64,000 nt of DNA from Comamonas sp009360615 (GTDB lineage: Bacteria > Pseudomonadota > Gammaproteobacteria > Burkholderiales > Burkholderiaceae_C). The stretch's first letter is position 1. Every line of letters begins with the position of its first letter. The DNA is taken from assembly GCF_035784015.1 (NCBI RefSeq), contig NZ_JALKOW010000002.1, one strand, 5' to 3'. The translations under genes were made by a program, and so were the position numbers. Shown here piece after piece: positions 8,720-17,767 of the stretch. Under the pieces are notes generated by a model, which saw nothing but the letters and a program-made list of their open reading frames with translations, was not told the DNA's origin and did no database searches.

Positions 8720-9262
8720 TTAACGCTTGGCCGTGGCCTTGACCGCTTCCGTGGCGGTCTTGGTGGCGGCGTTGAAATTGGCTTCAGCCATGTCGGAGGC
8801 TTGCTTGACGGCCTTCTGCACGGATTCGAATGCGTTGTTGGCAGCCGAGACGGCGCTCTTGACCATGGCCACAGCGGATTCGGAGCCGGCAGGCGCATTC
8901 TTGGTGGAGTTGTCCAGCAGAGCGTTGAAGTTCTTGCGAGCTTCGGTGGACTGGACTTCCAGGGCCTTGTTGAACTCGCCGGCCGTGTTGCTGGCGATGT
9001 CATACAGATGGCGGCTGTAGGATGCGGTCTTCTCGGCCAGGGGCTGGAACAGGCCTGCCTGCAGAGTCAGCAGTTCCTGGGCGTCCTTGACGCTGAGCAC
9101 GGCTTGGGTGTGCTGGGCGGCTTCGGTCAGTGCGGCACGCGATGCGGTGACGTTCAGTTCAACCAGTTTTTCCACGCCTTCGAAAGCCTTGCTGGTCAGG
9201 CTGAACAGCGTCTCGAAATGGGCTTTTTGTGCGCTCAGGATTTGGTCGGGGGTCAGGCTCAT
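8720..9262 (-). CDS. phaP: Phasin family protein (PHA granule-associated)
   Basis: A 180-aa, mostly helical, Ala-rich protein with the phasin pattern: MSLTPDQILSAQKAHFETLF at the start, then amphipathic helices and a Lys/Ala-rich tail ending KATAKR. Phasins coat polyhydroxyalkanoate granules and control their size; the gene implies that the host stores PHA. The start has a GGAGA site 6 nt upstream. The gene is a single transcription unit with its own terminator and is divergent from the thioesterase gene. Confidence 0.92.
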   Translation of the reverse strand: MSLTPDQILSAQKAHFETLFSLTSKAFEGVEKLVELNVTASRAALTEAAQHTQAVLSVKDAQELLTLQAGLFQPLAEKTASYSRHLYDIASNTAGEFNKALEVQSTEARKNFNALLDNSTKNAPAGSESAVAMVKSAVSAANNAFESVQKAVKQASDMAEANFNAATKTATEAVKATAKR

Positions 9263-9615
9263 GGCAATTCTCCAAAATTACGGATCTAACAAAGGGATCG
9301 GACCGGAGGAAACGTCTGCCCTGACATGACCGCTATCTCTGAGTCAGTCGTATGTTGCAGTGCAGCATGGGTGCATTGTGGAAGAGAATTTGTGGCAATG
9401 CAAGCTTTAATTTGTTGCGTTGCAGCAAAAAAGAGGGGCGGCTCATGCTTTTTGATAAGTGCATGATTTTTAAAAGCTTTGTTATGTCCGTTAATTGACA
9501 ATAAACGGCATGCATGTATTTTCTTGTGCGCTGCGTCATGCGTTGGCGAGCGCTGACGCCGACGCCCTGTCGCGGTGGTGCTGGCGACGTATGGGCCGCG
9601 CTGCACAATGGCTGC

Positions 9616-10095
9616 ATGACTGCATCGATCTCTCATGGCAAGCCTTCGCGTGCCCAGCCACAGGCGCGTGACTCCTATCCTGTGTTTCGTGACATCAGCA
9701 CCCGCTGGTCGGACAACGATGTTTACGGTCATGTCAACAACGTCATCTACTACAGCTGGTTTGACACTGCGGTCAATGCGTATCTGATAGAGCAGGGGGC
9801 ACTGGATATCCATATCGGGCAGACGATTGGCCTCGTGATAGAGACCCAGTGCAATTACTTTGCCTCTCTGGCTTTTCCGCAATCCGTGGAGGCCGGCATT
9901 CGCGTGGCGCATCTGGGGACCTCCAGCGTGCGCTACGAAGTGGGTCTGTTTGCCAAGGGCGCGGGCCAGTCCGCTGCCGCCGGGCATTTTGTGCATGTCT
10001 ATGTCGACAGGCAGACGCGCCGACCGGTGCCCTTGCCCCAGCCGTTGCGTGCGGCCCTGCAGCCGCTGCTGCGCGCAGAGTCGGTTGGCGAATAG
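9616..10095 (+). CDS. Acyl-CoA thioesterase, 4HBT hotdog fold
   Basis: A 159-aa single hotdog domain protein. The motif DNDVYGHVNN (about residues 37-46) carries the catalytic Asp of the 4-hydroxybenzoyl-CoA thioesterase/YbgC family. I choose ATG 9616 because the upstream in-frame extension has no conserved character and runs through the divergent promoter region. Substrate is not determined by sequence; short-chain or aromatic acyl-CoA is likely from the family. Confidence 0.85.
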   Translation: MTASISHGKPSRAQPQARDSYPVFRDISTRWSDNDVYGHVNNVIYYSWFDTAVNAYLIEQGALDIHIGQTIGLVIETQCNYFASLAFPQSVEAGIRVAHLGTSSVRYEVGLFAKGAGQSAAAGHFVHVYVDRQTRRPVPLPQPLRAALQPLLRAESVGE

Positions 10096-10147
10096 CAAAA
10101 AAGATAGCTTCTTGCGTATGTCTGTCAAGTGTTCAAGAGTGATTTGA
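10094..10147. repeat. Dispersed intergenic repeat, copy B
   Basis: A degenerate palindromic element. Its minus strand reads CTTGAACACTTGACAGACAT then ACGCAAGAAGCTATC. It matches the core (about -acgctt-N-taagcgc-N-agctat-aaa) of copies at 14784, 25853 and 27090. Confidence 0.5.
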
Positions 10148-10323
10148 ATGAGGTATCCGGCGGCGCTTGCAAAGCCGTCATCGGCAGGAAGCACTCAGGG
10201 GCAGCGAGTACGGGGCGGGGTGTGGAATCGCCTACACTCGTCAGTCTCTGTTGAGGCCGGCTCATCCTGTTTTGAGCCAGCCTTGTTCCATGACTGAACG
10301 GACCGTCAGGCCCACCGTCGTCC

Positions 10324-11559
10324 ATGATCATCACCAGTCTGCTAGACACCGACCTGTACAAATTCACGATGATGCAGGTGGTGCTGCATCAGTTTCCGGG
10401 CGCGCAGGTGGAGTACCGCTTCAAATGCCGCAACCCCGGGGTGCAACTGGCTCCGTACGTCAATGAAATCCGCGAAGAGATCCGTTCTCTTTGCAAGTTG
10501 CGCTTTCAGGATGCCGAGCTGGCCTATCTGAGTTCGCTGCGTTTCATCAAGAGCGATTTTGTCGATTTCCTGAGCCTGTTCCAGCTCAACGACAAATACA
10601 TCACGGTCACGCCGCTGGCCAGCGGCGAGATCGACATCACCATCCAGGGCCCCTGGCTGCACACCATCTTGTTCGAGATCCCGGTGCTGGCCATCGTCAA
10701 CGAGGTGTATTTCCGCAATACCCAGCCCGTGCCCAACTTCCTCGAAGGACGCAGGCGCCTGGACGAGAAGATCGAGCTACTGCAGGCGCCCGGCCTGGAG
10801 TCGCTCAAGATTGCCGATTACGGCACGCGCAGGCGCTTTTCGAGGGCCTGGCATGAAGAGGTGCTGCGTGTGCTTTGCGCCAGGCTGGGCCATCCGGGGG
10901 CGGCGCGCGTCAACGGCCAGCGCAAGGGGCAACTGGCGGGCACCAGCAATGTGCTGTATGCGATGAAGCTGGGTCTGATTCCGCTGGGCACGTTGGCCCA
11001 CGAATACCTGCAGGCCTGCCAATCGCTGGGCCCACGCCTGCGCGACAGCCAGATCTTCGGTTTCGAGTCCTGGGCGCGCGAGTACCGGGGCGACCTGGGC
11101 ATTGCGCTGTCCGACGTCTATGGCATGACGGCCTTTCTGCGCGATTTCGATCTGTACTTCTGCAAGCTGTTTGACGGTGCGCGCCACGACAGCGGCGACC
11201 CGTTCGACTGGGGGGAGCGCCTTATCGCGCACTACAAGGCCAACAAGATCGATCCGCTGAGCAAGGTCCTGATCTTCAGCGATGGACTGACAATCCCCAA
11301 AACCATCGGACTGTTCGAGCGCTTCAACGGTCGCTGCCAGCTGGCGTTCGGTATCGGCACCAATCTGACCAACGATCTGGGTAATCCTCCCGAGCATGTG
11401 CCCTTGCAGATCGTGATCAAGATGACGCGCTGCAACGGCCAGCCAGTGGCCAAGCTCTCGGACACGCCGGGCAAGAGCATGTGCGACGATGAAAAATACC
11501 TGGCCTATCTGCGTCAGGTGTTCAGCATTGCGCCGCCGGAGCCGGTCGCGCCGGCTTAA
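10324..11559 (+). CDS. pncB: Nicotinate phosphoribosyltransferase
   Basis: A 411-aa enzyme of NAD salvage that converts nicotinate and PRPP, with ATP, to nicotinate mononucleotide. The N-terminal SLLDTDLYKFTMMQ is the family hallmark. The central EVLRVL, FDGARHDSGDPFDWGER and FGIGTNLTNDLG segments and the C-terminal KLSDTPGKSMCDDEKYL are typical of bacterial PncB. Length is normal. It stands alone between the thioesterase and an antiporter gene. Confidence 0.96.
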   Translation: MIITSLLDTDLYKFTMMQVVLHQFPGAQVEYRFKCRNPGVQLAPYVNEIREEIRSLCKLRFQDAELAYLSSLRFIKSDFVDFLSLFQLNDKYITVTPLASGEIDITIQGPWLHTILFEIPVLAIVNEVYFRNTQPVPNFLEGRRRLDEKIELLQAPGLESLKIADYGTRRRFSRAWHEEVLRVLCARLGHPGAARVNGQRKGQLAGTSNVLYAMKLGLIPLGTLAHEYLQACQSLGPRLRDSQIFGFESWAREYRGDLGIALSDVYGMTAFLRDFDLYFCKLFDGARHDSGDPFDWGERLIAHYKANKIDPLSKVLIFSDGLTIPKTIGLFERFNGRCQLAFGIGTNLTNDLGNPPEHVPLQIVIKMTRCNGQPVAKLSDTPGKSMCDDEKYLAYLRQVFSIAPPEPVAPA

Positions 11560-11616
11560 AAATCAAGAATCAGGGACGGCAGCCGCGCCGGCTGCAGGGC
11601 CAGAAGCAGGGAGGAT

Positions 11617-13059
11617 GTGCGTTTGATCAGCAAATCTTGGATGAAGGCCGCAGCCGCCGCGCTGCTGACGCTGGCGGTGGGCGCTGCGCGAGCCGCAGAG
11701 ATCAATGGTGCGGCCATGTCCGTGGCCTGGGGCATACCGTTTGTGGGCATGCTGCTGTCGATTGCGCTGATGCCGCTGCTGCTGCCGCAGTTCTGGCATC
11801 ACCATTTCGGCAAGGTGACCGCCGGCTGGGCGCTGGCCTTCATGCTGCCTTTTGCGCTGATCCATGGCCTGGCCGCAGCGGGCACGAATCTGGTGCATGC
11901 CTTGCTGGCCGAGTATCTGCCGTTCGTGATCCTGCTGACCGCGTTGTATACGGTGGCCGGCGGCATCTACGTGCGCGGCAATCTGCGTGCTTCTCCGGGA
12001 CTGAATACCTCCATCCTGGCCGTGGGTGCGGTGCTGGCCAGCTTCATGGGCACCACAGGGGCGTCCATGCTGCTGATCCGTCCCTTGCTGCGCGCCAACG
12101 ACAACCGCCGTCATCAGGCCCATGTGGTGGTGTTCTTCATCTTCATCGTCTCCAATGCCGGGGGCGCACTGACGCCGCTCGGGGATCCGCCGCTGTTCCT
12201 GGGTTTTCTGAAGGGGGTGGACTTCTTCTGGACGGTGAGCCATATCTGGGGTCCGATGCTGTTCCTCACGCTGGCGCTGCTGATCATCTTCTACGGGATA
12301 GATCGCAGGCTGATGGGGCAAAAGGGAGAGACCGACCTGCCGGATCCCACACCCAGCATGGATGCGACCGGGGCTCAAAGCCGCCTGGGCTTCGAAGGCC
12401 GCGTGAACTTCGTTCTGCTGATCGCGGTGGTGGCTCTGGTGCTGGTCAGCGGCATCTGGCGCACTCCCGCAGGCTTCGAGATTGCAGGAACCCATGTCGG
12501 CCTGCCTGGCCTGGTGCGCGATCTGGGCCTGCTGGCCGTGACGCTGCTGTCGCTGAAGCTCACGCCGGCCAGCGTGCATCGGGCCAATGAGTTCGGCTGG
12601 GGGCCCATGCAGGAAGTGGCCAAGTTGTTTGCGGGTATTTTTCTGACCATCATTCCCGTCATTGCCATGCTCAAGGCGGGGGGGGAGGGGCCCTTCGGCG
12701 CCGTGGTGCGCGCCGTGACGCATGCCGATGGCACCCCCGATCCGGCCATGTATTTCTGGGCCACGGGCCTGCTGTCTTCCTTCCTCGACAACGCCCCGAC
12801 CTATCTGGTCTTCTTCAATACCGCCGGTGGCGACCCTGCGCATCTCATGACAGAGATGGCGCTGACGCTGACCGCCATCTCTGCCGGTGCCGTGTTCATG
12901 GGCGCGAACACCTATATCGGCAACGCACCCAATCTCATGGTCAAGGCGATTGCCGAAGATCGTGGCGTGAAGATGCCGGGCTTTTTCGGCTACATGCTCT
13001 GGTCGGTCTGTGTGCTGGTGCCGCTGCTCTTGCTGATCACCTGGATCTGGTTTCGATAG
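11617..13059 (+). CDS. Sodium:proton antiporter / citrate-type ion transporter
   Basis: About 480 aa with roughly 11-12 hydrophobic helices and a cleavable N-terminal segment (MKAAAAALLTLAVGAARA). The helical-hairpin motifs SNAGGALTPLGDPPLFLG and SSFLDNAPTYLVF are those of the ion transporter superfamily that includes NhaD-type Na+/H+ antiporters. I expect inner-membrane sodium or proton exchange. The start is uncertain: GTG 11617, TTG 11623 (best spacing to the GGGAGG at 11609-11614) or ATG 11641. Confidence 0.85.
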   Translation: MRLISKSWMKAAAAALLTLAVGAARAAEINGAAMSVAWGIPFVGMLLSIALMPLLLPQFWHHHFGKVTAGWALAFMLPFALIHGLAAAGTNLVHALLAEYLPFVILLTALYTVAGGIYVRGNLRASPGLNTSILAVGAVLASFMGTTGASMLLIRPLLRANDNRRHQAHVVVFFIFIVSNAGGALTPLGDPPLFLGFLKGVDFFWTVSHIWGPMLFLTLALLIIFYGIDRRLMGQKGETDLPDPTPSMDATGAQSRLGFEGRVNFVLLIAVVALVLVSGIWRTPAGFEIAGTHVGLPGLVRDLGLLAVTLLSLKLTPASVHRANEFGWGPMQEVAKLFAGIFLTIIPVIAMLKAGGEGPFGAVVRAVTHADGTPDPAMYFWATGLLSSFLDNAPTYLVFFNTAGGDPAHLMTEMALTLTAISAGAVFMGANTYIGNAPNLMVKAIAEDRGVKMPGFFGYMLWSVCVLVPLLLLITWIWFR

Positions 13060-13101
13060 GCCGCACCGTCCCATCCCCCCCCATCACTTGAAGAGGAAAC
13101 A

Positions 13102-14082
13102 ATGATGAGCAACAAGCCTCGCATCCTGATCGCCCGTGCCATTTCGCCCGAGGTGGTGCAGCGGCTGCAGCAGCACTTTGAGGTACAGGCCAATCAGGAC
13201 GATGTGGTCTGGTCTCCTGCGGAGCTGGCCCGGCAGTTGCAGGGCAAGGATGGCGTGCTGACCACGGGTTCGCAGCGCATCGATGCCGAGTTGCTGGCCG
13301 CCTGTCCGCAGCTCAAGATCGTGGCCAATATGGCGGTGGGCTACAACAATTTCGACGTGCCCGCGATGACGGCCGCTGGCGTGCAGGGCACGAACGCCCC
13401 CGACGTGCTGACCGAGACCACGGCTGATTTCGGTTTTGCCCTGCTGATGGCCACGGCGCGCCGCATTACCGAGAGTGAGCACTATCTGCGTGCGGGGCGC
13501 TGGAAGGACTGGCATTACGACCTGTTTGCCGGTGCCGAAGTGCATGGCAGCACGCTGGGGATTCTGGGCATGGGGCGCATCGGCCAGGCGATCGCACGCC
13601 GTGCGGCGTACGGCTTTGGCATGCAGGTGATCTATCACAATCGCTCGCGTCTGGATGCAGCCCTGGAGGCCGAGTGCAAGGCCAGCTATGTCGGCAAGCA
13701 GGAGCTGCTCGAACGTGCCGACCATCTGATGCTGGTGCTGCCATTCACCCCCGAAAATCGCCACATCATCGGTGCGGCAGAGATTGCCCGTATGAAGCCC
13801 ACCGCCACGCTGATCAATATTGCGCGTGGCGGCATTGTGGATGATGCGGCCCTTGCCCAGGCGTTGAGAGAGGGGCGCATTGCCGCAGCGGGGCTGGATG
13901 TGTTCGAGGGCGAACCCGCCGTGCACCCCGATCTGCTGACCGTGCCGAATGTGGTGCTGACACCCCATATCGCGAGCGCCACCAAGGGGACTCGCACGGC
14001 CATGGCCGGTCTGGCTGCGGACAATCTGATCTCCTTCCTGGGCGGCAAGGGGCCGCTGACACCCGTCAACCATCCGGTCTGA
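13102..14082 (+). CDS. D-2-hydroxyacid dehydrogenase (GhrB/GyaR-like)
   Basis: A 326-aa NAD(P)-dependent D-2-hydroxyacid dehydrogenase, probably glyoxylate/hydroxypyruvate reductase. The nucleotide-binding LGMGRIGQAIARR lies at about 155-167. The catalytic triad is visible as Arg in INIARGG (about 241), Glu in FEGEP (about 269) and His in TPHIAS (about 287). There are two adjacent ATG codons (13102, 13105) behind GAGGAA; the first is used here. Substrate preference is inferred from overall resemblance. Confidence 0.9.
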   Translation: MMSNKPRILIARAISPEVVQRLQQHFEVQANQDDVVWSPAELARQLQGKDGVLTTGSQRIDAELLAACPQLKIVANMAVGYNNFDVPAMTAAGVQGTNAPDVLTETTADFGFALLMATARRITESEHYLRAGRWKDWHYDLFAGAEVHGSTLGILGMGRIGQAIARRAAYGFGMQVIYHNRSRLDAALEAECKASYVGKQELLERADHLMLVLPFTPENRHIIGAAEIARMKPTATLINIARGGIVDDAALAQALREGRIAAAGLDVFEGEPAVHPDLLTVPNVVLTPHIASATKGTRTAMAGLAADNLISFLGGKGPLTPVNHPV

Positions 14083-14166
14083 AACGTCGCCATTAGGTCG
14101 GCTCTCGTCACAGCAGTTTGAGGGCGGATGCGTGGTCTGAGCGCTTTATCGGCTTTGATAATTTCT

Positions 14167-14201
14167 GCCCGCCTGGCGTCTGAGCGCCGGGCGGGCTTTT
14201 T
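14167..14201 (+). terminator. Terminator after 2-hydroxyacid dehydrogenase gene
   Basis: GCCCGCCTGGCG pairs with CGCCGGGCGGGC and is followed by five T residues. Confidence 0.85.
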
Positions 14202-14219
14202 GATTCAAGCGAGACCGCA

Positions 14220-14627
14220 ATGCCATTTATCCGCACCAGCGTCCACAAGGACACCACGCCCGCCCAGCGCCAGGCGATCGTCAACGGGATTCACCAGGCC
14301 CTGATCGACGGCATCGGCATGCCCGCCGATGAGTTGTTCAACATGGTTGACGATTATGACGAGCAGAAGTTCTTCTTCAGCCGCACCTTCAATGGCTACC
14401 AGCGCTCGGACCGCGTGGTGGTGGTGGAGATCACCATGCGCCGCGGCCGCAGCGATGCCATGAAGCGCGCCCTCTACGCCCATATTGCAGCCAATCTGGA
14501 AAAGGACGCAGGTGTGGCACCCAGCGATGTATTCATTTTCACGCATGAAAACGACTACTCGGACTGGTCTGTGGGGGGCGGCAGGTTTGCCATGGCCATT
14601 GCCCAGCAGGTCGGCCCCGACGCCTGA
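14220..14627 (+). CDS. Tautomerase family protein
   Basis: A 135-aa protein with Pro directly after the initiator Met (MPFIRTSV), the catalytic base of the tautomerase superfamily. Length and the sequence DYDEQKFFFSRTF in the middle suit the longer malonate-semialdehyde-decarboxylase-like/Tautomerase_2 branch rather than the 62-aa 4-oxalocrotonate tautomerases. The physiological substrate is unknown. Confidence 0.82.
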   Translation: MPFIRTSVHKDTTPAQRQAIVNGIHQALIDGIGMPADELFNMVDDYDEQKFFFSRTFNGYQRSDRVVVVEITMRRGRSDAMKRALYAHIAANLEKDAGVAPSDVFIFTHENDYSDWSVGGGRFAMAIAQQVGPDA

Positions 14628-14783
14628 TTCTTGCGTCAGCCGGTTGCTGCCGCGCTGTCACCGAGGCAGCAACCAGGTGCCGCACTTCGGACTGCATTGA
14701 ATTTTTCGTGGCGTTGAGGGCTGATAATTTGCCAGCGCGCTAGCGCTTGCAAACTTCGGTCTGCAATGTCCATGGCGGATATT

Positions 14784-14835
14784 CAATGAATAGCTCTGCA
14801 ACGCTTATTTGTCAAGCGCTTGAAGCTATTAAAAA
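14784..14835. repeat. Dispersed intergenic repeat, copy A
   Basis: AACGCTTATTTGTCAAGCGC followed by TTGAAGCTATTAAAA gives an imperfect palindrome with a conserved AGCTAT-AAA end. Related copies lie at 10094, 25853 and 27090, all between genes; a partial one is at 8-24 and again at 7474-7490. Confidence 0.6.
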
Positions 14836-14861
14836 CAGAGTGCGAAAGGCGTGGCAAGACA

Positions 14862-16514
14862 GTGTCTACGTGGTGGCTTGGGTTGGCGGCGCTGGCCGCA
14901 TTGATGGTGGTCCTGCTCCTGGTGCTTCTTTGGCGGCTTCAGGGGCTGCACCGCCAGGCGGAGCTTGCTCTGGGGCCCGATGCCATGAGACTGCAAGCCC
15001 AGCTTCTGCAGGGGGTGCAGGCGCTGGATGTCAGGCTGCAGCAGCTGGAGCGCAGCAGTCAGAGTACCCAGATGGCCGTGGCCAAGAGTGACGGTGCCCT
15101 GGATCGCGTCACCCAGCATGTACAGACCCAGTTGGCCCAGGTGCAGCAAGATGCACTGGCCGCTCGGCGTGAGCAGGGGGCAGCGCTGGCATCCTTTCGC
15201 GAGGAAGTCGCACAGCTTGCACAGCGGCTGACAGGCGACAGTCAGCAAGCCCGGGCCGCACTCGCGCAAAGCAGCGCGGAGCAGAGCGTCCATGTCCAGC
15301 AGCGCTTCGAGGCACTGGCCGAGACCACACGTGGCACGCTGGACTCGCTCAAGGGCGATATCCTGCAGCAGCTCACGCATATGAGCACCCATATGGGGGC
15401 TGCGCTCAAGGACCAGCTGGGCAGCAATGGCGAGCAGCTGCGTCATCAGTTTGCCGTGCTGCAGGATGCGGTGAGCCAGCAGCTTGCAGCGCTGACCCAG
15501 GGACAGCAGACCACGGCGGAGCAATTGCGCGCAACGCTCAACGAGCGACTGGCCACGATCCAGAGCGACAACGCCCTGAAGCTCGACGAGATGCGTCGCA
15601 CCGTCGATGAGAAGTTGCATGCCACGCTGGAGCAGCGTCTGGGCGAGTCCTTCAAGCTGGTCAGCGACCGTCTGGAGCAGGTGCACAAGGGATTGGGCGA
15701 GATGCAGACCCTGGCGGGCAGCGTGGGAGATCTCAAGCGGGTGATGACCAACGTGAAGTCCCGGGGCACCTGGGGCGAGCTGCAGCTGGGCAACATCATC
15801 GACAACGTGCTCACGCCGGAGCAATACGCCAGAAACGTCAAGACCGCGCCCGATAGCGACGAGCTGGTCGAGTTCGCCATCCGGCTGCCGGGGCGCAACG
15901 ACGACCAGCCCGTCTGGCTGCCCATCGATGCCAAATATCCGGTCGAGCATTACCAGCGCCTGCAGGATGCACAGGACAGTGCGGATCGTGTGGCCCTTGT
16001 CGCGGCGGGCAATGCCTTCGAGACATCGATTCGCGGCGAAGCCAGGAAAATTGCCAGCAAATACATTGCGCCGCCGTACACCACGGACTTCGCCGTCATG
16101 TACCTGCCCACGGAAGGCCTTTTTGCCGAGGTGTTGCGTCGTCCGGGGCTGGTCGAGGCGCTGCAGAACGAGCACCGCATCGTGATTACCGGTCCAGCGA
16201 ATCTGGCCGCCATGCTCAGCAGCCTGCAGATGGGCTTCAAGACGCTGGCCATCGAGAAGCGCTCCTCCGAAGTCTGGGGCGTGCTAGGCCAGGTCAAGAC
16301 CGAGTTTGGCAAGTTCGGTGAGGTGGTGGAGGCCACCCGCAAGTCCATCGATGCTGCCGCGCGAAAATTTGATCAGGTGGGCGTGCGCACGCGCGCCATC
16401 CAGCGCCATTTGCGCAATGTTCAGGAGCTGCCGAATGGAACAGGGCAGGAGCCGCCGTTGTTTCCGGCCCCATCGTCCGGCGGTGACCAGACTGTCAGCG
16501 AGGACGACGAATGA
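14862..16514 (+). CDS. rmuC: DNA recombination protein RmuC
   Basis: About 550 aa. An N-terminal membrane anchor (LGLAALAALMVVLLLVLLW) is followed by a long Gln/Ala-rich coiled coil (about residues 35-270) and the C-terminal RmuC domain with the GTWGELQLGNI and IDAKYP segments, a PD-(D/E)xK-like nuclease fold. RmuC limits DNA inversions and rearrangements. I prefer GTG 14862, directly before the anchor; TTG 14820 in frame lies inside an intergenic repeat. The last 4 nt overlap the MFS gene, so the two are probably co-translated. Confidence 0.88.
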   Translation: MSTWWLGLAALAALMVVLLLVLLWRLQGLHRQAELALGPDAMRLQAQLLQGVQALDVRLQQLERSSQSTQMAVAKSDGALDRVTQHVQTQLAQVQQDALAARREQGAALASFREEVAQLAQRLTGDSQQARAALAQSSAEQSVHVQQRFEALAETTRGTLDSLKGDILQQLTHMSTHMGAALKDQLGSNGEQLRHQFAVLQDAVSQQLAALTQGQQTTAEQLRATLNERLATIQSDNALKLDEMRRTVDEKLHATLEQRLGESFKLVSDRLEQVHKGLGEMQTLAGSVGDLKRVMTNVKSRGTWGELQLGNIIDNVLTPEQYARNVKTAPDSDELVEFAIRLPGRNDDQPVWLPIDAKYPVEHYQRLQDAQDSADRVALVAAGNAFETSIRGEARKIASKYIAPPYTTDFAVMYLPTEGLFAEVLRRPGLVEALQNEHRIVITGPANLAAMLSSLQMGFKTLAIEKRSSEVWGVLGQVKTEFGKFGEVVEATRKSIDAAARKFDQVGVRTRAIQRHLRNVQELPNGTGQEPPLFPAPSSGGDQTVSEDDE

Positions 16515-17704
16515 ATGCAGCCCTGCTGCGCCTCATCCTTGCGCAAGTCTGTATCCACGGCACCATGACCGGCATGCGCATGGCCACGCCGCTGCTGGCA
16601 CTCAGGGAAGGATACAGCCCAGCTGCGGTCGGCATGCTGCTGGCGCTGTTTGCGCTGACCCAGGTGTTTCTGTCCCTGCCTGCGGGACGTTATGCAGACC
16701 GTCACGGGCTCAGGCGCCCGCTCATCATCAGTGTGACGGCTGCGTGTTCCGGGGCTGGGGTGGCCGTGCTGTTCCCGCTCTATCCGGTGCTGTGCCTGAG
16801 TGCTTTGCTGACGGGCGGCGCCGCAGGCATGGCGCTGATCACCCTGCAGCGCCATGTGGGACGCATGGCGCACAACAAGGACGAGCTGCGCAAGGTCTTC
16901 AGCTGGCTGGCGATTGGCCCGGCCATTTCCAACTTTCTGGGGCCGTTTGCGGCCGGGCTGCTGATCGACTATGCAGGCGGGGAAGCGGCCAGCACCACGG
17001 GCTTCAGGGCCGCCTTCCTGCTGCTGACCCTGATGCCCCTGGCGGCATGGTTCTGGGCGAGAACGGTGCAGGAGCTGCCGGCGCTGCAGACCGAGAGCGT
17101 GAACCCGAAGGCAACGGCCTGGGACCTGGTGCAGAACCGGGGCTTCAGGCGCTTGTTGCTGCTGAACTGGGCGCTTTCCTCTTGCTGGGATGTGCATACT
17201 TTTGTCGTGCCCATTCTGGGGCACGAGCGTGGACTGCCTGCCTCGGTCATCGGCAGCATCCTGGGGGCTTTTGCGATTGCTGCGGCCGTGATCCGCATGC
17301 TGATGCCCATCATCACGCGCCATCTGGCCGAATCGCAAGTGGTGCTGGGAGCCATGGTTGCTGCCTGCGCCCTGTTCATCGCCTACCCCTTCATGCCCGG
17401 TGCCTGGAGCATGGGTGCCTGTTCGGTCTTGCTGGGCGTGGTACTGGGATCGGTGCAGCCCATGGTGATGAGCATGATTCATCAGATCACGCCACCCGAG
17501 CGCCATGGCGAGGCGCTGGGATTGCGCATGATGGCCATCAACGGCTCCAGCGTGCTGATGCCGGTGCTGTTCGGATCGCTGGGCACCGTGGTCGGTGTCT
17601 CGGCCCTGTTCTGGGCCGTGGGGGTGCTGGTTGGCGTGTCCTCGCGCCTGCCCTGGCTGATCGGCAAGCAGGATATGCCGTCCGATGAGTGGAGTGGCCA
17701 TTAA
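16511..17704 (+). CDS. MFS transporter
   Basis: A 397-aa, 12-helix major facilitator. The loop 2-3 motif GRYADRHGLRRP is the MFS signature A. A cytoplasmic centre (about residues 185-210) splits two six-helix halves. It starts within the rmuC stop codon (ATGA overlap). The substrate is not predictable from sequence; a drug or metabolite exporter is possible. Confidence 0.85.
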   Translation: MNAALLRLILAQVCIHGTMTGMRMATPLLALREGYSPAAVGMLLALFALTQVFLSLPAGRYADRHGLRRPLIISVTAACSGAGVAVLFPLYPVLCLSALLTGGAAGMALITLQRHVGRMAHNKDELRKVFSWLAIGPAISNFLGPFAAGLLIDYAGGEAASTTGFRAAFLLLTLMPLAAWFWARTVQELPALQTESVNPKATAWDLVQNRGFRRLLLLNWALSSCWDVHTFVVPILGHERGLPASVIGSILGAFAIAAAVIRMLMPIITRHLAESQVVLGAMVAACALFIAYPFMPGAWSMGACSVLLGVVLGSVQPMVMSMIHQITPPERHGEALGLRMMAINGSSVLMPVLFGSLGTVVGVSALFWAVGVLVGVSSRLPWLIGKQDMPSDEWSGH

Positions 17705-17723
17705 ACAGGCCGGCTGCTTGCAT

Positions 17724-17752
17724 TAAAAAGAGCGCCCTGGGCGCTCTTTTGT
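17724..17752. terminator. Bidirectional terminator between MFS and lapB genes
   Basis: AAAAAGAGCGCCC and GGGCGCTCTTTT form an almost perfect hairpin with A and T tracts on both sides. It serves the convergent genes ending at 17704 and 17768. Confidence 0.85.
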
Positions 17753-17767
17753 CTTCTGGAAGTGCGT